DNA from: Hymenobacter sublimis
GTDB taxonomy: Bacteria > Bacteroidota > Bacteroidia > Cytophagales > Hymenobacteraceae
Direction: 5' to 3'
Assembly (NCBI RefSeq): GCF_023101345.1
Contig: NZ_CP095848.1
Span: 2,549,297 to 2,613,296, forward strand
Length of the DNA stretch: 64,000 nt
In this document: positions 10,424 through 18,893 of the stretch, in pieces
How positions within the stretch are numbered: position 1 is the stretch's first letter
Layout: every line of letters begins with the position of its first letter
Notes under the pieces: model-generated
The model's database searches: none
Seen by the model: only the letters and a program-made list of their open reading frames with translations
Told to the model about the DNA's origin: nothing
Program-made: the position numbers and the translations under genes

Positions 10424-11743
10424 CTACAGGTGCGCCAACCGCTCCTGAATTTCGGTGAGCAAAGGCCGGGCTGCTACCTCGGGCTGCAAGCACTGCTGCT
10501 GCAAAGCCAGCAAGTGCTGGAAAGTGCCGGCCGCCGCCGCGGGCACCTCGGTTCGGGCCAACAGCTCTTCCAGCAAGCACCCAAACGCCCGGGTTTCCAG
10601 GCGCTGTAATGCTGGGGCGGTGCTGGTTTCGGCGGGGTCGAAGAAGCAGGCCGCTCCAAAGTCGCTCAGCAAGGAGTCGCCGGCCGGAGTGTATAGGATG
10701 TTGTGGGCGTACAGGTCGCCGTGCAGGATGCCGCGGGCGTGCAGGTGGGCCGTGGCCCCGGCAATACCGCGGACCAGGCGAAGGGTAGCCTCCAGGCTAA
10801 AGTGCAGGTTGGGGGCGTACACGTCGCGGGTGCAGGTGGCAAAACTGGGCGGGCCGGCCAGGTTCCGGAACGCCGGGTCAATCAGCTCCAGCACCAGCCC
10901 TTCCCTGTCGACATGATGGGCCACTTTGCCTTTTACCGCCACCAGGTTGGGATGCACGCCCGCACTCATGCAGGCTACCATCTCGCTGCCGGGCAGTCCG
11001 TCGCTGGTGAGGGCGCCTTTGAACAGCTTTACCGCTACTGCCTCGGCGGGAGCGGCCGCCGGCTGCCACTGGGCCCGGTAAATCCAGCCGGAAGCGCCTT
11101 CGCCCAATTGCTGCTCAATCTGCAGGTTTTCCCAATCGATGCCCTGCATAGGATTCCGGGCTTCGGCGGCAGCCTCAGCCGGCTCGCTGAACGGGTTGCC
11201 GGCAAAGGCCAGCCAGGTCAGGCGGGGCATGGTCAGCAGCCACTGCGGTAGGCTGGTAAAGCGGTTGGCTGCTAAGCGTAGTAACTCTAGATTGGTGCAG
11301 TTGGCCAGGGTTTTGGGCAGGTGCGTGAGCTGATTGCCGGCCAGCATCAGCTTCTGCAGGTAGTGGCAGCGGCCAATTTCCGGGGGCAGCTCGCCGAGCC
11401 GATTGTCGGTTAGAATCAGCCAGCGCAGCTTGGGCGGCAGGGCCGCGGCTGGCAGCACCTGAATCTGGTTGGCCTTGAAACCGACCATGCTCAGCTCCGG
11501 GCACTGGCCCAGCACCTCGGGCACGACGGTAAACTGGTTTTCGGAGCAAAACAGAATGCGCAGCTGAGTTAACCGGGCAAAATCCGCCGGCAGCTCCGAG
11601 AGGCGGTTGCTGGTTAGGTTCAGAATTTCCAGCGTGTCGGCGAGGTCAAAAATCTCCCGAGGAAACTCCGTTAAGTCTTCCGACAAATCGAGGCGGGTAG
11701 TACCCGCCAGCTTTCCGGCGCGCAGTTGTTCAAGCGTGTGCAT
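10424..11743 (-). CDS. leucine-rich-repeat protein fused to Ser/Thr-type protein kinase
   Basis: A 439-residue two-domain protein. Residues about 15-210 hold around eight LRR units of the LxxLxLxxNxLxxLP type. Residues about 220-439 form a protein kinase domain: glycine loop GEGASGWIYRA, AVKLFKG with the ATP-anchoring lysine, HGDLYAHNIL as the catalytic loop (HGD instead of HRD, with the Asp and Asn kept) and SDFGA for DFG. These residues suggest an active kinase. The ATG at 11743 (MHTLEQLRAG) is chosen because the upstream extension to 11902 translates a palindromic repeat. No signal or membrane segment. LRR-kinase fusions of this kind occur in Proteobacteria and Bacteroidota; substrate is unknown. 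Confidence 0.85.
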   Translation of the reverse strand: MHTLEQLRAGKLAGTTRLDLSEDLTEFPREIFDLADTLEILNLTSNRLSELPADFARLTQLRILFCSENQFTVVPEVLGQCPELSMVGFKANQIQVLPAAALPPKLRWLILTDNRLGELPPEIGRCHYLQKLMLAGNQLTHLPKTLANCTNLELLRLAANRFTSLPQWLLTMPRLTWLAFAGNPFSEPAEAAAEARNPMQGIDWENLQIEQQLGEGASGWIYRAQWQPAAAPAEAVAVKLFKGALTSDGLPGSEMVACMSAGVHPNLVAVKGKVAHHVDREGLVLELIDPAFRNLAGPPSFATCTRDVYAPNLHFSLEATLRLVRGIAGATAHLHARGILHGDLYAHNILYTPAGDSLLSDFGAACFFDPAETSTAPALQRLETRAFGCLLEELLARTEVPAAAAGTFQHLLALQQQCLQPEVAARPLLTEIQERLAHL

Positions 11744-11827
11744 GCGGCAAAGGTCGGCAAGGAAGCCCGGACGGGCATCATGCCCACTTTCAGCTCTCAG
11801 ATAAGTGAATAAACGCACGCGCCATCT

Positions 11828-11900
11828 GTCCTTCCGACGTAAGAGGAATCGGGGTTGATCATGGGATACTATACCTAGATTTCTCCTGCGTCGGAAGGAC
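11828..11900. repeat. inverted-repeat element
   Basis: Arms of 23 nt at 11828-11850 (GTCCTTCCGACGTAAGAGG...) and 11878-11900 (...CTGCGTCGGAAGGAC) are near-perfect complements around a 27-nt centre. Same family as the element at 47266-47337. It lies in the 365-bp gap upstream of the LRR-kinase gene; no gene is seen in this gap. Confidence 0.75.
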
Positions 11901-11961
11901 AACCGGTTTGTGAAGCCGCTTGGGGCATGTGGAGAGGTGAAGATTTCTGACCTAGCGAAGG

Positions 11962-12061
11962 CGTCATGCCGAGGCGCAGCCGAAGCATCTCGCGTGCTGA
12001 GGTTGGAGTAGTAAACCAGCTTACTGCACGCCAGATGCTTCGGCTGCGCCTCGGCATGACG
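11962..12061. repeat. MITE-like inverted-repeat element (GCCGAGGCG family, copy 1)
   Basis: A 100-bp element with perfect 29-bp arms, 11962-11990 and 12033-12061, beginning CGTCATGCCGAGGCGCAGCC. The other copy in this window is at 44996-45093, with one arm change (GCAGCC versus GCCGCC) mirrored on both sides. Compensated arm changes point to structure-preserving evolution or gene conversion. Confidence 0.85.
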
Positions 12062-12108
12062 GCCTTTTTACTTTTGCGTACACAGCTCGGCCCTACCCTA
12101 GTCCAGCC

Positions 12109-13710
12109 TTACGAACTGCACGAGAGGGTAGCGCAGCCGGGCTTTTCGCGGGCCCAGTCGGGGCGCTTGGCGGCCAGCTCTTCGTGCTCGGGCTGCTCAT
12201 CGAAGGGCTTTTTCAATACCTCCATCAAGCGGTTCAGCACCGACAGGTCGCCGGCTTCGGCGGCTTCAATGGCCTGCTGGGCCAGGTAGTTACGCAGCAC
12301 GTATTTGGGGTTGGCGGCCAGCATCTTTTCCCGGATAGCCTCCGGACTGGCCTGCTCCTGCTGCAGGCGCAGGAAGTACCGATGGAGCCATTGCAGCAGG
12401 CTTTGCTCCTCGTTGGGGGCCATGGAGTACGCAGTGGCGGCCAGCAGTTCCCGCCACTGGGCCTCCCCGTTTTCGGGGGCCTTTAGCATGGCGGGCGCCG
12501 CGTGCGAGAGGCGACGGAAAAACAGGGTCATATCAACCTCCGATTCCGCCAGAGTTTGCTCCAGGGCTTCAAACAGGGCCTGATCTTCTTCCCGATTCAA
12601 GGAAGTGAGGCCAAGCTTGCGCAGCATCATCTCGTGGCGGGTGGTTTCCAGGGTGTTGATGTACACGTCGAGGGCGGGGTTGAGTTGCTCCACGTCATGC
12701 ACCAGCGGCAGCAGTGCTTGGCCGAGCTGCATCAGATTCCAGAGGGCTACCCGGGGCTGCTGCCCGAAGGCGTAGCGCCGCCCGCCAAAATCGGTGGTGT
12801 TGGGCGTCCAGTCGGGGTCGTAGGGCTCCAGCCAGCCGTAGGGGCCGTAGTCGATGGTTAGGCCCAGAATGCTCATGTTGTCGGTGTTCATCACCCCGTG
12901 CACAAAGCCCACCGACTGCCAGTGCGCAATCATGACAGCCGTGCGGCGGCAGATTTCCTTAAACCAACTCACGTACACTTCCGGGGAAGGCTCGCCCAGC
13001 TCGGGGTAGTAGCGCCGAATGACGTAGTCGGCCAGGGCGCGCAGGTTGTCCATTTCGCCGGTGGCCAGGAAAATCTGGAAGCTGCCGAAGCGCACGAAGG
13101 TAGGCGCCACCCGGGCCACAATGGCGCCGGGCTCGGGCCGCGGATTGCCATTGTAGAACATGTCGCGCACCACTGTGTCGCCGGTGGCTACTAGGCTCAG
13201 GGCCCGGGTGGTAGGCACGCCCAGGTAGTGCATGGCCTCGGAGCACAGAAACTCCCGCACGGAGGAGCGCAGCACAGCCCGCCCGTCGGCGCGGCGGGAG
13301 TAGGGCGTGGGGCCGGCGCCTTTCAGCTGCACTTCCCAGGTGGTGCCATCGGTAGCCGTCAGCTCACCCAAGGACATGGCCCGACCGTCGCCGAGCTGCC
13401 CGGCCCAGTTGCCGAACTGGTGGCCGCCGTAGCGGGCGGCAAAGGGTTTCATACTGGGAGCCAGCCGGTTGCCGGCCAGCACGTCCACGGCCGGGCCGCG
13501 CTCCGGGGGGCGCACCAGCCCCAGGAAGGCGGCTAGCTCCTCGGACCAGGCCAGCAGGTGCGGATCGGGTACGGCGGTAGGCTCCACGCGGGAGTAGTGG
13601 TAGCCGGGCACCTGCCGGGGCCGTCTGTCTAGGGAAGTCTCGCCACGCAACTCATCCACAAAGGAATTTTGAAACGGGGCTTGATCTATGGAATGGGTGG
13701 TAGTAGACAT
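12109..13710 (-). CDS. selO: protein adenylyltransferase SelO (YdiU family)
   Basis: A pseudokinase-fold enzyme that transfers AMP from ATP to hydroxyl side chains of target proteins, linked in other bacteria to redox stress. The 533-residue product has the full set of family motifs: YGGHQFGNWAGQLGDGRA (residues 94-111), QLKGAGPTPYSRR with the nucleotide-binding Lys130, DGRAVLRSSVREFLCSEAM, HGVMNTDNMS (D277, N278) and the metal-binding IDYGPYGWLEPYDP (D287). It ends in the characteristic SCSS tail, where animal homologues carry selenocysteine. Start ATG at 13710. Cytoplasmic. It stands alone between repeat elements. Confidence 0.95.
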   Translation of the reverse strand: MSTTTHSIDQAPFQNSFVDELRGETSLDRRPRQVPGYHYSRVEPTAVPDPHLLAWSEELAAFLGLVRPPERGPAVDVLAGNRLAPSMKPFAARYGGHQFGNWAGQLGDGRAMSLGELTATDGTTWEVQLKGAGPTPYSRRADGRAVLRSSVREFLCSEAMHYLGVPTTRALSLVATGDTVVRDMFYNGNPRPEPGAIVARVAPTFVRFGSFQIFLATGEMDNLRALADYVIRRYYPELGEPSPEVYVSWFKEICRRTAVMIAHWQSVGFVHGVMNTDNMSILGLTIDYGPYGWLEPYDPDWTPNTTDFGGRRYAFGQQPRVALWNLMQLGQALLPLVHDVEQLNPALDVYINTLETTRHEMMLRKLGLTSLNREEDQALFEALEQTLAESEVDMTLFFRRLSHAAPAMLKAPENGEAQWRELLAATAYSMAPNEEQSLLQWLHRYFLRLQQEQASPEAIREKMLAANPKYVLRNYLAQQAIEAAEAGDLSVLNRLMEVLKKPFDEQPEHEELAAKRPDWAREKPGCATLSCSS

Positions 13711-13827
13711 AGAAATGCGAGCTAAGGGCGCCTTGCGTAGGCGGCACCTGCCCCTCGAAAACGCGAATCGGGCCCGTAAGTTTCCGCAGCACCGGCAGGT
13801 AAAACCGGTAGCTGAACGGTATGGCGG

Positions 13828-14102
13828 GCCTCACCCCCCGGCCCCCTCTCCCGTGGAGAGGGGGAGCCAAACGACTGACGTTCTGCACGGCCCCGTCGGC
13901 GCCCGCCTCCGGAACAGCTACGGTTTCTATATGGGAGAAGCTTATGCTATAGTAACGCGAAGTTCTACTTCGCGCTATATCGTTTAAACGAGGTAGCAGT
14001 GCTTGAGTCGGGAGCCGAAAGTGCTGCGCTGCCGGAATCGTCAGGCTCCCCCTCTCCACGGGATACTGCGCATGAAGCAGTTGCGGGGCCGGGGGGTGAG
14101 GC
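13828..14102. repeat. 275-bp MITE-like element with GCCTCACC termini
   Basis: The left arm 13828-13868 (GCCTCACCCCCCGGCCCC then CCCGTGGAGAGGGGGAGCC) matches the complement of 14044-14102 in the same two blocks; the right arm has about 22 extra bases between them. The interior has a small GCGAAG/CTTCGC hairpin near 13960-13976. Sits between divergent selO and rtcB and so may carry or disturb their promoters. Related at the outer ends to the element at 50301-50454. Confidence 0.8.
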
Positions 14103-14169
14103 CAACCTCGACCATAACCTCTGGGCCTCAATCAGCGCTACACCTGCTACCACCTACCCTCCTCTCCCC

Positions 14170-15600
14170 ATGGCAACGCAAAAGCTGCGCGGCAACGACC
14201 TGCGCAAAATTGGCTACCCCGAAGGCCGGGCCACCACTCTGGCCCTGGATATTCTGGAAGACCGCCAGCTCAAGAATCTCGACAAAGGCAGCGCCCTGGC
14301 TCTGCTCCAAAAAATAAAGGCCGACCCCTACGCCTACCTCCGCGACTCGCTGTGGCGGGAGCTGGCCAAGGAGTTTGTGCCTGACCCCAGCCGCGACGTC
14401 AGCCTCAGCCCCGACGTGAAAGACTACCGCCGCTACGGCGAGGCCTTTATTGAAGACGGCGCCCGCAAGCAGATGGACACCGCCATGAAGCTGCCCGTAA
14501 CCCTGGACGGGGCCCTCATGCCCGATGCCCACCAGGGCTACGGCCTGCCCATTGGCGGGGTGCTGGCCGTGGATAACGCCGTGATTCCCTACGGCGTGGG
14601 CATGGACATTGGCTGCCGCATGGCCCTGTCGGTGTTTCCCCTCCCGCCGCGCTACCTGGACCAGCGCACCCAGGAGTTGAAAAAGCTGCTGCACAACCAC
14701 ACCCGTTTCGGGGCCAAGGAAGTGTTCAAGAACCCCACCCACGACCCCATTCTGGACCGGCCGGAGTTCCGGGAAATTCCGGTGGTCAAGGGCAAGCGCG
14801 AGGCGGCCATCAACCAGCTCGGTTCCTCGGGCTCGGGCAACCACTTCGTGGAGTGGGGCGTGGTGGATATTACCTCGGAAGACAACGAGTTGGGCGTACC
14901 CATCGGGCAGTATTTGGGGCTACTCTCACACAGCGGCTCCCGGGGGCTGGGTGCGGCCATTGCCCAGCACTACACCAAGGTAGCCATGCAGAAGTGTCCC
15001 CTCCCCCCGGAAGCGCGCTACCTAGCCTGGCTCGACCTAGACTCGCAGGAGGGCCAGGAGTACTGGCGGGCCATGAACCTGGCCGGCGACTATGCCTCGG
15101 CCTGCCACCACGACATTCACCGCCGCCTCAGCCTAGCTTTGGGCGAGAAGCCCCTGGCCAAAGTGGAAAACCACCACAACTTCGCCTGGAAGGAAACCCT
15201 GCCCGACGGGCGCGAGGCCATTGTGCACCGCAAGGGGGCTACCCCCGCCGGCCAGGGCGTACTCGGGGTGATTCCGGGCTCGATGACGGCCCCCGGCTTT
15301 ATCGTGCGCGGCCGCGGCGAGCGGGACTCCATTCAGTCGGCCTCGCACGGGGCGGGGCGGCGCCTTTCGCGTACCCAGGCCAAGCAGCAGGTCACGGAAG
15401 GTGAGCTGCGCCGCCTGCTGCGCGACCAGGGCATTGAGCTGATTGGGGGCGGCCTCGACGAAGCGCCCCAAGCCTACAAGGACATTCACCAGGTAATGGC
15501 CCACCAGCAGGACCTAGTGGATGTGCTGGGCTCCTTCCGCCCGCGCATTGTGCGCATGGATGCCGGCGGCGGGGGCAAAAGCAAGTACGGCGGCGAGTAA
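14170..15600 (+). CDS. rtcB: RtcB-family RNA ligase
   Basis: RtcB joins RNA 2',3'-cyclic phosphate (or 3'-phosphate) and 5'-OH ends using GTP and manganese, in RNA repair. The 476-residue product has the metal-site motifs PDAHQGYGLPIGGVLA (D119, H121), GVGMDIGCRMA (C149) and GSSGSGNHFVEWG (H225), plus the later HSGSRGLG motif and the catalytic-histidine region near SHGAGRRLSR. The frame is open back to 13999, but that part translates the palindromic element; the ATG at 14170 gives the normal length. No archease or rtcA gene is adjacent. Convergent with the GMC gene, 40 bp away. Confidence 0.93.
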   Translation: MATQKLRGNDLRKIGYPEGRATTLALDILEDRQLKNLDKGSALALLQKIKADPYAYLRDSLWRELAKEFVPDPSRDVSLSPDVKDYRRYGEAFIEDGARKQMDTAMKLPVTLDGALMPDAHQGYGLPIGGVLAVDNAVIPYGVGMDIGCRMALSVFPLPPRYLDQRTQELKKLLHNHTRFGAKEVFKNPTHDPILDRPEFREIPVVKGKREAAINQLGSSGSGNHFVEWGVVDITSEDNELGVPIGQYLGLLSHSGSRGLGAAIAQHYTKVAMQKCPLPPEARYLAWLDLDSQEGQEYWRAMNLAGDYASACHHDIHRRLSLALGEKPLAKVENHHNFAWKETLPDGREAIVHRKGATPAGQGVLGVIPGSMTAPGFIVRGRGERDSIQSASHGAGRRLSRTQAKQQVTEGELRRLLRDQGIELIGGGLDEAPQAYKDIHQVMAHQQDLVDVLGSFRPRIVRMDAGGGGKSKYGGE

Positions 15601-15640
15601 CGCCAGCTAGTCGGAAGCAGCTCGTGGGGTGAGCTAGGGC

Positions 15641-17347
15641 CTAGCCAACGAGCTGCGCTTCCCGCACCGGAGTTAAGGCTTCGGCCTTCAGATGATCGGC
15701 CAGGAGCAGGGCGTGGGCCACGATGGTAAGGGTAGGATTGGCGTGCCCGCCCGTGGGAAATACGGAGGAGCCCGCCACGTACAGATTGTCCAGCCCGTGC
15801 ACCTTGGCGTGCTTATCGACTACGCCCGTACGCGGATCCTCCGACATGCGGGTGGTGCCGATGTGGTGAGCCGAGGAGTTAAACGAGGCAATATGCTTGC
15901 GGATATGGTCGCGCAAATCGGCTTCCTCGCAGTTGATTTCGCCCAGGTCCAGGGCCTTGAACCGCTCCACGAACAGCTTGTGGGCCTGCACCACCGATTC
16001 CACATCCGACTCCAAAAACGCCAGCTTCACCTCGGCCCGGGGCATGCCAAAGGCATCCTTTTCCGTTTCCGAGAGGCAGATGCGGCTTTCCCGGTTGGGG
16101 GCTTGCTCGGCCTGAATGTAGAGCCCCCAGTATGGGTTGCGGCGCGAGGGTAACAGGTAGGGCACCCGGCGCTTGGCCATGCGCTTGAGCCCCAGCCTCA
16201 CCAAGTCCGGAATTTCGGTGAGGCCGTTGCTGAGGATGTTGGCTAGGTGCTCCCGCAGGGCGGGCAGTTGCTGCCGGGCCTGCTGCACGCCCCGGCTCAT
16301 GGACTTGCGCCCCTGGCTCAGGATAAAGAGCAGGGACTTAGCTACGAACCTAGACGAGAATAGCACGTCGCGGTGGCCGTTCTCGTTTTTGGCGTGGTAG
16401 AGGAAGAAGATGGTGTTAAGTAACTGGTGATTTTCCTGGGCGGGCTCCGGAATCCACCAGCGACGGCGGCAGTACACGCCGCCCGCGTCCCGCTCAAAAT
16501 CGGCCTGCAGCTTTTTGTTGTCGTGTAGCCGGATGTCGGTGTACACCCCGCAGATATGGGCCATGTAGTAGCGGCCCACGTTGTCGTGCTGGTTGCCCAG
16601 GCCGGTAGGAAACCGCGCGCTAGTAGAGGCCAGCAGTAACCGGGCGTTTTCTATGCCGCCGGTAGCCAGCACAAACTGCCGGGCCTTCACCCGCAATTCG
16701 CGGCCTTCCATGCGCACCCTCACGTGGCCGACGGTGGTGCTGTGGTCGTCTTCGGTTTCCAGGGACAGGACGTGGGCATCGAGCAGCACCTGAATGTTGC
16801 GGCTGTTTTCCAGAATACCCTGGTAGGTTTTGGCGAAATGCACCGGCGGGCTCCAGCGCTCCAACGGCCCGGAAGTCAGCTCCTCGGAATCCATGCCGGC
16901 CAGAATTTCGCGCTGTCCGCTGGGGAAGGCCTGGTGCCCATCAAACTCAAACCGCCCGATCTGGCACACGTCGGCGGCTTTGTGGTAGTAGGGCAGCAGC
17001 TCCTCGTACGTAATCGGCCAGCCACTGTCGGGCACCCAGGCCCGGGGCTTAAAGTCGAGGGGCTCAAAGGGAATGCAGCGCCCCCCCCAGGCGGCGGAGC
17101 TACCCCCAAACTGCCGACGCCGGTTCTCCTCCAGGGGCTCGTGGGTGCCGGCCTGGGGCACCACGCCCCGGTATAAATCCTGGTTGGCTAGGGTTTCCGT
17201 CCAGCCCCCGCCCGTGAGCACCAGCACCCGCAACGGCGTGTTTTCCAGGCTCAACGCAATGGAAATGGCGGCCGGACCGCTCCCAATCAGGCATAAGTCC
17301 GCCGTCAGCGTCTGCCCCTCCTCAAACGTGTTCTTCGAGATAATCAT
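15641..17347 (-). CDS. GMC-family FAD-dependent oxidoreductase
   Basis: A 568-residue flavoprotein of the glucose-methanol-choline family. It has an N-terminal FAD-binding glycine motif (CLIGSGPAAISIAL), the FGGSSAAWGGRC segment that holds FAD, a middle substrate domain, and a C-terminal HHIGTTRMSEDP then GSSVFPTGGHANPTLTIVAHAL, containing the conserved active-site His region. No signal peptide, so probably cytoplasmic. The ATG overlaps the stop of the upstream aldo/keto reductase gene by ATGA, so the two are translationally coupled. In related bacteria such enzymes oxidise sugars or sugar alcohols; the substrate cannot be told from the sequence. Confidence 0.88.
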   Translation of the reverse strand: MIISKNTFEEGQTLTADLCLIGSGPAAISIALSLENTPLRVLVLTGGGWTETLANQDLYRGVVPQAGTHEPLEENRRRQFGGSSAAWGGRCIPFEPLDFKPRAWVPDSGWPITYEELLPYYHKAADVCQIGRFEFDGHQAFPSGQREILAGMDSEELTSGPLERWSPPVHFAKTYQGILENSRNIQVLLDAHVLSLETEDDHSTTVGHVRVRMEGRELRVKARQFVLATGGIENARLLLASTSARFPTGLGNQHDNVGRYYMAHICGVYTDIRLHDNKKLQADFERDAGGVYCRRRWWIPEPAQENHQLLNTIFFLYHAKNENGHRDVLFSSRFVAKSLLFILSQGRKSMSRGVQQARQQLPALREHLANILSNGLTEIPDLVRLGLKRMAKRRVPYLLPSRRNPYWGLYIQAEQAPNRESRICLSETEKDAFGMPRAEVKLAFLESDVESVVQAHKLFVERFKALDLGEINCEEADLRDHIRKHIASFNSSAHHIGTTRMSEDPRTGVVDKHAKVHGLDNLYVAGSSVFPTGGHANPTLTIVAHALLLADHLKAEALTPVREAQLVG

Positions 17348-18225
17348 GCGAGTAGCTGGTGTAAGTGGGGTAAGGCGGCGGGCAAACTGGGCAGGTAGCG
17401 CAAGGCCTCCATATTGTGCTGTAAGTGCCCGAGGCTACTGGTACCGAATAGCACGATGTCGGCTTGTTTTTCGGCCAGCACCGCCCCAATCAGCAGTTGG
17501 GCCAAGCTCAGGCCCGTGAGGCCCGGCAGTTGCTGCACGGCGGTGGCCTGCCGGGCAAAGGTGGGTTGCAGGGCGCTGAAGGGCTGCAACACCATATTGG
17601 CTAGCACTGGCACGCCCTGCGCCTGGCACAAAGCCACAATGGGGTTGGGGCGGCGCCAGCTTACGGTGGTTTGCACTAGCTGCACCTGTCCGCTCGCTAG
17701 GCCGGCCTCTACCACCCGGTAGTCGTTGCTGGAAACGCCCGTGTAGCGCGCCAGGCCCTGCTTTCGGATGGTGGCTAGCCCTTCCCAGGGGTCGGCGTGG
17801 GCAATGTCGTGCCAGGTGGGCTCGTGCAGCAGCAGGGCATCGGCGGCTTCCACGCCGAGGCGCTGGTTGCTTTTCTGCACGCTACGGATCAGGTAGGCCG
17901 AGGTGTAGTTGTTTTTGGCCCCGCTGCGCTGCTTTACCTTTTTGGCCAGTTGGTTCAGGGGCGAAAGCCAGCCGGGCGTATGCACGTAGGGCTGACCCGC
18001 TTTCGTAACCACGAAGAAGGGCTTGCCTGTGGCTTTGATTCCTTTCCGAATTAGCCGCTCAGCGTCGCCGGAGCCGTAAAAGTCGGCCGTGTCAATCAGG
18101 TTTACCTCGCGCTCGGCGGCTACCTGCAGCATTTCGGCGAAGGCCGCCGGGGCCAGGCGGCTGCCCAGGGAAGCGACTCGGCTGGTTCCTATGCCTAGGG
18201 GCGACAACTGCTCCAGTGAAATCAT
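17344..18225 (-). CDS. aldo/keto reductase
   Basis: A 293-residue NAD(P)H-dependent oxidoreductase of the AKR superfamily. Seen: the N-terminal barrel strand with GIGTSRVASLGSR, the catalytic Asp-Tyr in NLIDTADFYGSGDAERLI, the catalytic Lys in VVTKAG, and ALLLHEPTW where the active-site His lies. First gene of a two-gene operon with the GMC oxidoreductase (stop and start overlap by 4 bases). The pairing suggests linked oxidation and reduction of a carbonyl or sugar substrate, but this is inference. Confidence 0.87.
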   Translation of the reverse strand: MISLEQLSPLGIGTSRVASLGSRLAPAAFAEMLQVAAEREVNLIDTADFYGSGDAERLIRKGIKATGKPFFVVTKAGQPYVHTPGWLSPLNQLAKKVKQRSGAKNNYTSAYLIRSVQKSNQRLGVEAADALLLHEPTWHDIAHADPWEGLATIRKQGLARYTGVSSNDYRVVEAGLASGQVQLVQTTVSWRRPNPIVALCQAQGVPVLANMVLQPFSALQPTFARQATAVQQLPGLTGLSLAQLLIGAVLAEKQADIVLFGTSSLGHLQHNMEALRYLPSLPAALPHLHQLLA

Positions 18226-18893
18226 GCCTTTTGCGCTTGCGGTTGATTATACGATTGATAGACACCCTACTTGCCACCGCTACCAACCGGCAGCTCCCTT
18301 GCTGCCGGCTAGGCGCAGTTGACCGGAGTGACGCCGGTGGAAGGTGCCCGTTCCTGTTACAGGCCCTCACCGCGCGGTACCCAGCAACAATTGCTACAAG
18401 TCCTTTTGGTAGTACCTGAAAAGAGCACCATGAGGGGTGAAAGGGAAAACAAGAGGTTTCCACCAGGGTAAATATTGATACATTTTTTGATTTTGTATAA
18501 TAATTTAAATAAATATTTTAAAACGTGAGTATATCCTGCCTTTGCAAGGTGCCATTTGTGGTTTCCTGCCCAAGCAGGACTGGTGCAGGCAGCAGGCAGC
18601 TATTTCGGTAGTAAACGTTGTCAGATAGGCAGGTTCCGCTCCGCCATTTCAGCCCACACGCGCCCGTAGCAGCGCATTAGAACCTGCCCAACGGCTCCCC
18701 TACCTTCTCGCCGCTACCTCAACCGCTAACCTCTTACCTAGGGGGCGGGCCAAAACCAAGCTTGCCTGTTGTTCAGGCAATGAAGTACATTTAGTTTCCA
18801 CGAATACCTTTTCCGGCGGCCCGCTTCCAGCTCAGCTGGGGCGCACCAGCCTACCCAGAACTACCTTTTTGCCTTTCCATTTTTTGTAAGCCT
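18226..18893. other. intergenic region without a clear gene
   Basis: A 668-bp gap between divergent genes. Short ORFs here lack coding character. A strikingly AT-rich block at about 18470-18530, including TTGATA (18475-18480) and TATAAT (18496-18501), could hold promoters for either side, but the 15-bp spacing is short and Bacteroidota promoters use a different consensus. No RNA gene recognised. Confidence 0.5.

Noticed and set aside
14128..14844. Large minus-strand ORF opposite rtcB, and similar antisense ORFs opposite the M28, M61, CheB-CheR and PAS kinase genes
   Set aside because: High GC creates long antisense frames; these have no recognisable domains and lie over well-supported genes.
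18475..18501. TTGATA and TATAAT as a sigma-70-like promoter
   Set aside because: The spacing is 15 bp and Bacteroidota promoters follow another consensus, so I list it only as an AT-rich region.
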